Positions 45,899-55,036 of a stretch of 64,000 bases of DNA are shown here, piece by piece. The stretch is from Paramoeba atlantica (Eukaryota; Discosea): positions 434,001 through 498,000 of the forward strand of contig CDRNVI010000053.1 of assembly GCA_977017575.1 (NCBI GenBank), written 5' to 3'. The translations under genes and the position numbers were made by a program. A model generated the notes under the pieces. That model made no database searches and was not told where the DNA came from. It saw nothing but the letters and a program-made list of their open reading frames with translations. Within the stretch, counting starts at the first letter, position 1; each line of letters opens with the position of its first letter.

Positions 45899-47149
45899 AT
45901 GCCGAATCTCCATGTATCTCTGTACAGAACTGTGCTCAAGAAAGCGAACTCAATTTTGCGTGCATACAACGGAAACTTACACTGGGCGACAAAATCCATC
46001 TTTGGTAATGCCATTCATCCTCTCTATTGGAACACCATAGGCTCCACCCCACGTGACATCATACGACACTATTTCACTAAAGGCCTCCCCCCCGGTCTCC
46101 CTCCCCGTACCCGCTCCCTCATTGTCTTCGAACTCCTCAAACGCATGAACCTCGCCGTCGCGGACCCCTCCTCCGAGCGCAGTCTCCTTCACCCCATCTC
46201 CCTTCGTCGTGGCGACGCCCCCCCCTTCCACGTCACCAGCTACCAGGAAGACGCCCTCCCCCCACCCCCTCGACTCACCCTCCGTGGCGACCCCTTCTGG
46301 GCCATCCAACTCTGCTGCCCCTCCGTGTGCTTCCCCTGGAAGGAGGAGTTCACCTGGGTCAATCCCCCCCACCCCCTCCCCCCCTCTTCCCCCCCCTCCT
46401 CCCCCAAACTCCTCTCCACCTCAACGATCACCACCACCGCGAAAGTCGAGGTCGCGGTCACCACTCGACTCATCTGCGCCCATAAGGAAACCCACAACCA
46501 CGTGTTTGAGTACCGCATCAAAATCACCAACACGGGGAGCCCCGGGCGCGACCCCACCGTCCAGGTCCTCTCCCGGCACTGGTACTTCCTGGACTGGCAC
46601 TGCGAGACGCTGGTGGAGGTGGTGGGGAAAGGGGTGCTGGGGCAGTTCCCGTGGCTCCCCCCCGGCGAGAGCCACACCTACACCTCCGGGACGGATCTAA
46701 GCTCCCGGCATGGCGTGATGAAGGGGCTGTTGCAGGTGGCACGGTTTGCGTGCCCTCCCCCGCGTGGGGGAGGGGGGGGGACAGCCGTGGAGGAGGAGGA
46801 GGGGGGGATACCGCCTGAGGGGGATGTCGTGGAGGCGTTGGAAAGGGAGCTTACAGCAAAGGCGTCTGTGGTGCAAGGGGGTGTGAAAGGGGGGGAACAA
46901 GAGAAGGGGGAAACGGGAAACAAGGGGGTGGATGATAAAAAGCGGGAAAAAAGGGAGAGAGGTAAAGAAAAAAGTCATGGTGTAAAACCCGACGTGTCGA
47001 AGTGTTCTGAAAGTGTATGCTCGGACGTTCCTGTATCGAAGAATGAGAAAAAAGTTGAAGCACCTAGCGATTCGCAACCTTCTCAACCTCCGGAAACGTT
47101 CATTGATATGATTGACGTTTTCGTTGCACCGACTTTATTTTCCGGTTAA
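45899..47149 (+). CDS. LYR-like N-terminus fused to ApaG (DUF525) domain, strand-skewed gene
   Basis: A 416-residue protein. Residues 5-85 contain VSLYRTVLKKANSILR and later RSLIVFELLKRMN, the pattern of LYR-motif helical proteins of mitochondria. Residues about 185-290 form an ApaG domain: VEVAVTTRLICAHKETHNH, FEYRIKITNTG, VQVLSRHWYFLDW, GKGVLGQFPWLPPGESHTYTSG and MKGLLQVARF. ApaG domains are found in bacteria, POLDIP2 and FBXO3, and act as binding modules. The C-terminal 110 residues are charged low complexity. The gene is C-rich at 46070-46560 and G-rich at 46680-46960, with normal ends. Role unknown; mitochondrial location is inferred. Confidence 0.8.
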   Translation: MPNLHVSLYRTVLKKANSILRAYNGNLHWATKSIFGNAIHPLYWNTIGSTPRDIIRHYFTKGLPPGLPPRTRSLIVFELLKRMNLAVADPSSERSLLHPISLRRGDAPPFHVTSYQEDALPPPPRLTLRGDPFWAIQLCCPSVCFPWKEEFTWVNPPHPLPPSSPPSSPKLLSTSTITTTAKVEVAVTTRLICAHKETHNHVFEYRIKITNTGSPGRDPTVQVLSRHWYFLDWHCETLVEVVGKGVLGQFPWLPPGESHTYTSGTDLSSRHGVMKGLLQVARFACPPPRGGGGGTAVEEEEGGIPPEGDVVEALERELTAKASVVQGGVKGGEQEKGETGNKGVDDKKREKRERGKEKSHGVKPDVSKCSESVCSDVPVSKNEKKVEAPSDSQPSQPPETFIDMIDVFVAPTLFSG

Positions 47150-47468
47150 GTCAAATCCCTTCTTTTGCACCGTTTGAACATTTTTAGTCAGTTTGAGTTG
47201 GTTGGAGATTTACTCCATGTATAACCAAGGATATAGCTTTACTCTATTTGCACAAAACGTGCCTATAGAAAGCCTGTTGTGGGATATTCTGCATTGTTGA
47301 TTTTCTTAAAATGGCGTTTATTATACGCTATACTATAACGTATAATTTTGTAAGATTATGGAGACGTTCCCATAACTGGGCGTCAAGAGGCAAAAGTAAG
47401 GGAATGGGGCTGTTCTACTTTACAGTGTGCGTAAGCATTATTTTCCTTTGCTACAATTCCTTATCACC
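47150..47468. other. Intergenic spacer and Prp8 5' leader
   Basis: 319 bp. A TACTTTACAG at 47416-47425 is a candidate acceptor, followed by a T/C-rich leader up to the ATG at 47469. No other gene seen. Confidence 0.4.
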
Positions 47469-50400
47469 ATGAATGCCCCTTTCAACAACGCAGCTCTTGA
47501 GCGCATGGAACACGACTGGATCAATGCAAACAAAAGAAAATATTGTCCTGATCATACGAGCAAAGTACATTCTACTGCACGCGATGCACTTCCAGTCGAA
47601 TATCTACGGAAGCTTGTGCGCGACAACTGTGATTTGACGGGGAAGAAAAACCGGGAAGAACGTGCGCTTCATGTTTCTGCGCTGCGTTATCTACCCCAGG
47701 CGATCATGAAACTCTGGGAAAATATTCCAATGCCTTGGGAAACTGTACGCGAAGCTACCGTCGCTTTTCATACCACAGGAGCTCTTACGATTATTACAGA
47801 AACTCCAAAAGTTTTAAGTTCTGTATTTAAAGCGCAATGGGGCGCCATGTGGACCAGGATGAGGAAGGAAAAAAGCATTCGAGTCCACTTTCTGCGTGCA
47901 CAAGTCACGCCTGTCTTTGATGATGAAGAGCCTCCCGTAGACTATGGAGACGTCGTGCTCGACCTTCCTGAACAGGATTCGGTTCCATTTGATCTCGATG
48001 AGACTGAAAACGAGAAAGCTATGGAATTGCTGCTTGCAACTACGAACCTTTCAGGGAACGAGGGGGTTATTATACCAATCCAAACGCAGCTTACTTTCTT
48101 TCGACAATGTCGTATACTCGCTGGTGAGGTGGGAGACTCAAATTATTTTTACCTGTTTGCTACAGATACGTTTCTTACCGGGAAAGCACTCGGAGTGGCA
48201 ATTCCTGGAGCTCCTCGATTTCAGCCTCTGTATCACGATGCGCATGACGAAGAGGAATGGACAGAGTTTAATGACCTCAATAAAGCCGTTATTCGTCAGC
48301 CTCTTCGAACCGAACACCAGCTTGCTTTTCCACATTTGTACAACTCTCGTCCTCGGAATGTTTCGATCTCTTCATATCACTTTCCGCTCATGATGTACCT
48401 ACGATGTGTCGACCCTGAACTCGATGCTTTTTCGTACGATCCTTGCGTATGTCCAGTACCATACTCAAAAACAATTCATGATTGCGATCGGGATGGTGGT
48501 TTTCATGAAATTAATAACATGCCTCTCGACTTCATGCCATTTTTTTCGAACCTTCCATTGTGTACCACCTCTACGGCACCCGCTGTAGAATTATTTTGGA
48601 CAAATCTCACTTCCCGACGTGAATTTCCCCTTTGTCGAACCGAGATACAATTGGTAAACTCATGGAGCAAAGAACGTAGTTTAGATTCATTGCCTGCCAA
48701 GGTTCGAATTTCCTACCAGAAGATTTTAAAGCAACATACGCACAATTCAATGGTTAAGAGGAAGAAGGATTTTGGTATATGTGAAAAGCAGGACAATCCT
48801 CATCAGGTTTCCCTCCGTTCGTCGAAACAGAGCTTAGGCGATTTTCTCCTTGAATCAAGAAATTTTATTAGTTCGAGAGTTGACTGGTTAGAAGCTGGAC
48901 TGCAATTGTGTCGTCAAGCGCATAACATGCTGACACTACTTCTTCAGCGACGAAATATGGATTTCCTTCATTTGGACTACAATTTCCATCTCAAACCAGT
49001 AAAAGCACTTACTACAAGGCAACGCAAACGTAGTCGGTTGGGACCTGCATTTCACCTTCCCCGCGAAATTATGGGGCTTACAAAATCAATGTTGGATTTA
49101 CACGTCAAACATCGATTAGGCGAGCTCGATGCTTTCCAGCTTGCGGATGCATTGCAATACCTTTTTACTCACGTGGGAAAACTAACTGGATTATACCGAT
49201 ATAAGTATCGAATTATGCGCCAGATAAAGTGGGCTAAAGATATCAAGCACATTCTTTATTATCGTTTCAACACCGGTCCGGTAGGCAAAGGGCCTGGTAT
49301 GGGTTTCTGGGTTCCAGTTTGGCAAATGTGGCTTTCTTTTTTTCGTGGAATAGTACCAGTTGTGCAGAGATACATTTCGAACATGTTATCACGTGAATTC
49401 GAAGGAAGAAACGTCAAGGGAAACGCTAAAAAGGTAACTAAGCAAAGATCTGAAGCTAATTACGATCGCGAGCTCCGCCAAACTATAACTCAGGAAGTGG
49501 CCGATATGATACCACCTGGAATGAGGGAAAAGAAAATCAAACTTGTGTTGCAGCATTTCAGCGAAGCCTGGCGACGAAGAAAAAGCAATCAGCCTTGGAG
49601 AGTTCTCGGTCTTTCTCCAAATATTGAAGCACTCATATTGCGTTTCGTAAAACGAAAGGAGGAGTGGTGGGCAATGTCAGCACAACAGAACCGCATGAGA
49701 GTTATTTCCGGTCAAGCTGTTGATAAAGCATCAGTCAGAAAAAATCACGGACGCTTGGTGCGCCTACAACTGAAGACTGAGCAGGAACGTCAAAAAGATT
49801 GGATTTCGAACGGACCATATCTCTCCACAAATGACTTTACGGGAATATACACACTCATGGCAAAGTGGTTGGCCAGCCAGAAATTTCAACCAATACCCTT
49901 TCCTCCAGTAAATTATAAGCATGACATGAAAATATTACGGCTCGCTCTTGACAAGCTTAAAGAAAATCACGGAGCTCCTGGTTCTCGTACGACGTCAACA
50001 GCCAAGACAGAACAGCTTAAAATCGAAGAAGCTTTCAATAATCCCCAATCAACGATCAATGGTATCAAAAAGAGGTTGATGCAAATGCGCTCCTTTAAGG
50101 ATATGACAATTGAATATGTGGACTTCTTTACTCATATGCTTCCCGTATATGACATTGAACCAGACGAAAAAATTATGGATGCATACCTTACGCAATATTT
50201 GTTTTATGAATCAAGCCGTAGGGGTCTCTTTCCGAGTTGGATTAAGCCAAGCGATGATCTTCCTAACCCAGCCCGTCTATACAATTGGTGTCAATCAATT
50301 AACAATGTTCCGGGGGTATGGGAGACCTCTCGAGGAGAAAGCACTATTTATGTTGAGACTAAAATTGAACATTTATCTGACAAGGTTGAACACACTTTGT

Positions 50401-53400
50401 TAAATCAAATGCTTCGCCTAGTCATGGATACTCATCTGGCGGATTATATGACGGCCCGCAACAACGCATCTTTAACTTACAAAGACATGAATCATACCCA
50501 AAACTATGGTATTATTCGCGGTTTACAATTCGCTCCTTTTTTAATCCAATTTTGGGGTCTTGCCATTGATCTTACGATCCTTGGCCTCGCACGAGCTGCA
50601 GAGCTGTGTGATGGGCGTGATAGTCCATCTCACGCTATGAATTCCCGTACAGCATCCGATTTTCAGGCCCATCACATAAAAATGTATCTGAGGTATTTGG
50701 ATAAGGTTCATATACTTTATCGCTTTTCTCAACGGCATGCTTCTGATCTGATTGCCAAATTTCGACCCAAGTTGTCAGGAACTTCCGATTTGGGTAGAGA
50801 GATAAACTCTTATAAAATACATCAACATTGGCCCAAAGATATGCGTATGCGTCTGCTTAGTCACGATGTATGCCTTGGTCGTTCGACATTCGATTTTGTG
50901 AAAAAACGAATTCCGGTTTCTCTTGCATCTATCACATTGGAAAACACGTATATTTCGGTCTACTCTCGGGACAACCCCCAGCTTCAATTCTCTATGAATG
51001 GCTTCGAGGTATGCATTCGCCCTCGTGCGCGCATGCTTGACCCAGCGATCGTTCCTGAGGATCAAAATATTTGGTCCCTAATAGATCATATCTCAAAGGC
51101 TGCCACCGCGTTTGCGTATCTCCGAGTAGCGGAAGAAGAAGTAAAGCAGTTGGAAATTCGTCTTCGTTTAGTGCTACTAAACAGTGGACAAACTCCGTTT
51201 AAGAAACTGGTTGAAAAATGGAATACACAGCTAGCCGCTTTTGTTGCCTACTATCGAGAAGCAATTTATGGTACTCCAAGCGTCCTTCCGGTTTTACTAA
51301 AAGGGGAAACCAGAATACAAAATAGAATTAAAGTGCAACTTAACTCAAAGATGGCAAAACGTTTTCCCCCTGTTGTGTTCTATGCCCCCACGGATTTGTG
51401 GGGATTGGGTATGTTATCCGTTGGTCATTCCTTAATTCCACAAACCGACCTTAGGTATGGGAAGCAAAGTTTATCTGATACTACTCACTTTCTATCTGGG
51501 TTATCTCACGATGTAGGAGTGGAAATTCCGAACGTTTTGAGATACATAACACCGTGGCAAGAGGAGATGAACGAATCTGCGCGAGTGTGGAGAGAGTATC
51601 GCCTTAAAAGCGAAGACGCAACGCGGAATAATAGAAGGATTGTTTTGGAAGACATAAACGAAATGAGAGGACTTGGTGTCCCAAGAATTGCAACTGCATT
51701 TCAGGCTGATAAGCAAACGCTTCTGTATGATGTCGGGTGGCGCGTTCGACAGGAGTTTAAGGTTCACAACGTACAGCGACCACAACCTTTTTGGTACATG
51801 AATGTAAGACATGATGGCAAACTTTTCAATTTTGATAAATACAAGGCTGACGTCGTACAAACCTTTGGAGGGATTGAATCCATACTTTCTCATTCTATAT
51901 TTGGGGCGACAGGATACGAGGCCTGGGAAGGACTCGACTGGAACCGCATAAGCAAGTTTGAAGAAAACATGAAAGGAAAAAAGATTTCGCATGCACAGCG
52001 CGGGGGTTTAAGCAAGATTCCCAATCAACGTTTCGCGTTATGGTGGTCACCCACCCTGAATCGATCTTCGGTGTATATGGGGTTTTTAACGCAGATCGAC
52101 TTGACCGGAATCATGATGCACGCTAAATTACCGTTAGTCAAGGCGTCCTTGGTTCAGATTTTTCAAAATCATCTTTGGCAAAAAATTCATGAAGGGATTG
52201 TTGTCGATATATGCAAAGTCTTGGAAACAAGACTTAGCAAGCTTGGTATTCAATCGTTACAAAAGTGTCACACTGCTCCCCGAAAGAGCTTTCGAATGTC
52301 CAGTGGAAGTGCGGACATTACAATGTTGGCGACAGGGCGCTGGTCTCTCTCAAGGCCTTCTCTTCTCTCCGAGTCAGGGGATAAATTTTCGTTCACATCC
52401 GCAAAAAACTATTGGATCGATGTTCAAATTCGTTGGGGAGATTACGATTCCCATGATGCTGAGAAATACGCCCGTTCGAAATTTCTATCTTACACAACTA
52501 ACCGTGGAGAACAAATGTATCCTTGCCCAACAGGGGTAATGGTCGTCTTTGATTTAGCATATAACGTACATTCAGCTTATGGTTACTGGATACCTGGTCT
52601 GAAATCATTTCTTGAAGATGCGCTACAAAAGATACAGCTGTACAACACGGAACTTTATAGACTCCGAAGTAATCTTAATGCCAAACTACAACTTGCACCA
52701 CGAGAAAAGTCTGAGCCACCATTGTCCATACAGAATTGTGATGATTTGTTTTCTGGAAAAGCAGCTTGGATTGTCGATGGTTCATGTGCACATCTTGCTA
52801 TTCCTCAAAGGACTTTCGAAGGAAATCTCACTACGAAAGCCATCAACGGAGCAGTTCTTGTTATAAATCCGAAGAGTGGACAACTCTTTCTGCTTGTTGT
52901 ACATGCTGATACCTGGAAAGGACAACGTCGTTTGAGTAATTTGGCCAAGTTGAAAGTCGCAGAAAGCGTTGCCGCCCTCGTTCGTTCACTTCCAAAAGAT
53001 GAATATCCCAAGAGCATCATCAGCATGCAGAGGCATAGTTTAGAGGTCCTAAATGGAACTCTTTCTGGTCTTACAAATACTGTAATTAAAGGTTCAAATT
53101 TACTTGTTCCCTTCAGAGCTTTACTAAAGGTTCCGAAGATACATGAAATTGTTTCTACGGCTGCTAAGTCGCAGTCCCATATAATTGGCTTGTACGATGA
53201 TTGGCTTGATACTATTAGTCCATTAACCGCCTTCTTTCGCCTCCTCATTCTCCTTCGTGCTTTGAATGTGAACGAGAGTCGATGTCGCACTATTCTCCGT
53301 TCCGTAGCAAGATCCAACCCCTCTTCTCACCACATGTGGCCGAAACTGGAGGCTGGCGAGTGGCTACATGTTGAAACTTCTTTAAAAGATCTCATTGTTG

Positions 53401-54452
53401 CAGATTATTGCAAACGAAACGCAGTAGATGTATCTCGTATAACACCCACAGAGATTCGTGATATTTTGCTTGGGCAAGAAATTGCATCGCTCTCAGTTCA
53501 ACAAGCTCGAAGTGAACTTATTGATCGAGCAAAACAGACCATACAAACGGACGCTATTAGAAAGTCGGGAAAAATAAAAGAATCACGAAAGGGTAACACA
53601 AAGTCATTCGTACCTCGTAGCCATCATAGTAAAACGGAATGGAGACAACGTGCTCTTGCTACGCGTGCCAGGCCTGAAGTAAGTGAAGTTGACACGCTTT
53701 CTCCGAAGCATGTGCAGTCACGTGAAAGCGTAATTTTGCCTAGCAACATTCTTTATATGGTTTCACGTTGTTCAGACGTGTACAATAAAGTGGTCGTTCT
53801 GCTTTATGGTAGGAAACTTGAAGCGCAGTGCCAAGTAATATGCGCAGTTTTTCCCGCTCAAATTGGTACACATGAAAATGTTACGTTCTCCTACCGACAG
53901 TCTGAACACCCATTGCTCAATTCCTTAACACTTATTGGCGTCCTCACAACTTGTTTCGAACTTGAATATAAACCAACGAACTCAGATTTGATAATGATGA
54001 CTAACGTAGCGAAAGATAATTATTCGGATGCTCATGACTTGTTTTACATAACTGTGTTTCTACACGGAGGCAAGGCAACTTTGGCAACATATCGCACTTC
54101 CTCCAGTGGGAACGAAGTAATCAAAAATTTGTCAGGCAACCCAAATGAAGATTCCTCTACTACTGAGCTATTAGAAAATGCTTTCGCACAGTGTGAAATA
54201 CAGCTTGGACAAGAATCATCCGGCTTTTATTTGGTTCCAGAAGACGGAATATGGAATTATAGCTTTCTGGGCGTTTCACCACCGCAGTATCCGAGCACTC
54301 TTATAGTAGATGCACCCCATGATTATCATAATCCATATCACAGAAAAGAGCACTTTATTCGATCAAACGTTGAAACGACAACTTATTCTTCTCCTGTTCA
54401 AGAAGTTGATTCCCATTTTATTGCAGATCTTGGAGATGATATGGCATGGTAG
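47469..54452 (+). CDS. PRPF8: Pre-mRNA splicing factor Prp8
   Basis: A 2327-residue protein collinear with Prp8 (human 2335). The N-terminal domain shows LPVEYLRKLVRDN and LPQAIMKLWENIPMPWE. The RT/linker portion includes YITPWQEEMNESARVWREYRL-type sequence and PFWYMNVRHDG. The RNase H-like domain (about residues 1760-1930) includes FRALLKVPKIHEI and LYDDWLDTISPLTAFFRL. The C-terminal Jab1/MPN domain starts about residue 2085 (ILPSNILYMVSRCSD). Prp8 is the core scaffold of the U5 snRNP and the spliceosome active site; here it must serve mainly trans-splicing (inference). The MPN domain is more divergent than the rest, with the region of the human WIHTQP motif reading GVLTTCF. The start is the first in-frame ATG. 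Confidence 0.97.
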   Translation: MNAPFNNAALERMEHDWINANKRKYCPDHTSKVHSTARDALPVEYLRKLVRDNCDLTGKKNREERALHVSALRYLPQAIMKLWENIPMPWETVREATVAFHTTGALTIITETPKVLSSVFKAQWGAMWTRMRKEKSIRVHFLRAQVTPVFDDEEPPVDYGDVVLDLPEQDSVPFDLDETENEKAMELLLATTNLSGNEGVIIPIQTQLTFFRQCRILAGEVGDSNYFYLFATDTFLTGKALGVAIPGAPRFQPLYHDAHDEEEWTEFNDLNKAVIRQPLRTEHQLAFPHLYNSRPRNVSISSYHFPLMMYLRCVDPELDAFSYDPCVCPVPYSKTIHDCDRDGGFHEINNMPLDFMPFFSNLPLCTTSTAPAVELFWTNLTSRREFPLCRTEIQLVNSWSKERSLDSLPAKVRISYQKILKQHTHNSMVKRKKDFGICEKQDNPHQVSLRSSKQSLGDFLLESRNFISSRVDWLEAGLQLCRQAHNMLTLLLQRRNMDFLHLDYNFHLKPVKALTTRQRKRSRLGPAFHLPREIMGLTKSMLDLHVKHRLGELDAFQLADALQYLFTHVGKLTGLYRYKYRIMRQIKWAKDIKHILYYRFNTGPVGKGPGMGFWVPVWQMWLSFFRGIVPVVQRYISNMLSREFEGRNVKGNAKKVTKQRSEANYDRELRQTITQEVADMIPPGMREKKIKLVLQHFSEAWRRRKSNQPWRVLGLSPNIEALILRFVKRKEEWWAMSAQQNRMRVISGQAVDKASVRKNHGRLVRLQLKTEQERQKDWISNGPYLSTNDFTGIYTLMAKWLASQKFQPIPFPPVNYKHDMKILRLALDKLKENHGAPGSRTTSTAKTEQLKIEEAFNNPQSTINGIKKRLMQMRSFKDMTIEYVDFFTHMLPVYDIEPDEKIMDAYLTQYLFYESSRRGLFPSWIKPSDDLPNPARLYNWCQSINNVPGVWETSRGESTIYVETKIEHLSDKVEHTLLNQMLRLVMDTHLADYMTARNNASLTYKDMNHTQNYGIIRGLQFAPFLIQFWGLAIDLTILGLARAAELCDGRDSPSHAMNSRTASDFQAHHIKMYLRYLDKVHILYRFSQRHASDLIAKFRPKLSGTSDLGREINSYKIHQHWPKDMRMRLLSHDVCLGRSTFDFVKKRIPVSLASITLENTYISVYSRDNPQLQFSMNGFEVCIRPRARMLDPAIVPEDQNIWSLIDHISKAATAFAYLRVAEEEVKQLEIRLRLVLLNSGQTPFKKLVEKWNTQLAAFVAYYREAIYGTPSVLPVLLKGETRIQNRIKVQLNSKMAKRFPPVVFYAPTDLWGLGMLSVGHSLIPQTDLRYGKQSLSDTTHFLSGLSHDVGVEIPNVLRYITPWQEEMNESARVWREYRLKSEDATRNNRRIVLEDINEMRGLGVPRIATAFQADKQTLLYDVGWRVRQEFKVHNVQRPQPFWYMNVRHDGKLFNFDKYKADVVQTFGGIESILSHSIFGATGYEAWEGLDWNRISKFEENMKGKKISHAQRGGLSKIPNQRFALWWSPTLNRSSVYMGFLTQIDLTGIMMHAKLPLVKASLVQIFQNHLWQKIHEGIVVDICKVLETRLSKLGIQSLQKCHTAPRKSFRMSSGSADITMLATGRWSLSRPSLLSESGDKFSFTSAKNYWIDVQIRWGDYDSHDAEKYARSKFLSYTTNRGEQMYPCPTGVMVVFDLAYNVHSAYGYWIPGLKSFLEDALQKIQLYNTELYRLRSNLNAKLQLAPREKSEPPLSIQNCDDLFSGKAAWIVDGSCAHLAIPQRTFEGNLTTKAINGAVLVINPKSGQLFLLVVHADTWKGQRRLSNLAKLKVAESVAALVRSLPKDEYPKSIISMQRHSLEVLNGTLSGLTNTVIKGSNLLVPFRALLKVPKIHEIVSTAAKSQSHIIGLYDDWLDTISPLTAFFRLLILLRALNVNESRCRTILRSVARSNPSSHHMWPKLEAGEWLHVETSLKDLIVADYCKRNAVDVSRITPTEIRDILLGQEIASLSVQQARSELIDRAKQTIQTDAIRKSGKIKESRKGNTKSFVPRSHHSKTEWRQRALATRARPEVSEVDTLSPKHVQSRESVILPSNILYMVSRCSDVYNKVVVLLYGRKLEAQCQVICAVFPAQIGTHENVTFSYRQSEHPLLNSLTLIGVLTTCFELEYKPTNSDLIMMTNVAKDNYSDAHDLFYITVFLHGGKATLATYRTSSSGNEVIKNLSGNPNEDSSTTELLENAFAQCEIQLGQESSGFYLVPEDGIWNYSFLGVSPPQYPSTLIVDAPHDYHNPYHRKEHFIRSNVETTTYSSPVQEVDSHFIADLGDDMAW

Positions 54453-55036
54453 CATGTTCTGATTCCGGAAAAAGTGTATCATAGGTGTCTGCATTACACC
54501 GTGGTATTGTTTTCCGCTGCGTGTAGAGCACGTACGTTTTATGAGCAAAGTGGGGATATGCACCCTCACAAAATTTTGAACAATTCGATTATTTATACTG
54601 GTATCCCTTCTTGTGATATAGAATCTCACAAGAAGATATAAATGGGATTTCCATGTTGCAGACAATTTTTATTACGGCTTTATTATTTTTGTAAACAGCG
54701 CAGTATATTTTGATGCGATTCTGTATATCAATTAAACGCTTTGATTGTGTGAACTGAGTGGGCAACTCGTACGTATCGTAGGAATTTCATTTTACACACT
54801 TCCATATAGTAGTTGAACTATTATACAGGAACCAAGTTCCTGTGTCACGAAATAGTATTCCTGGAATGAAGAGGTCATGTACACCTCTATTATGGCATAG
54901 TAACTACCTCATGCAAAGCGCTTCATTGTTTCTTCTAGTGTTCTAGTTTTGTGGTTCTTTTAACAATATGATGTTAATATTGTACTATCAAGTAATTTGT
55001 GTGTACGATTTTGTTTCTCACAAATTCTCCTTATTT
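54453..55036. other. Intergenic spacer, about 580 bp
   Basis: AT-rich, without a recognised gene. An in-frame ATG pair at 54968 would add 23 hydrophobic residues to the next gene. T-rich acceptor-like stretches lie at 54925-54962 and 55010-55035. Confidence 0.4.

Noticed and set aside
52805-53317. 170-codon minus-strand frame
   Set aside because: Antisense to the conserved RNase H-like part of Prp8.
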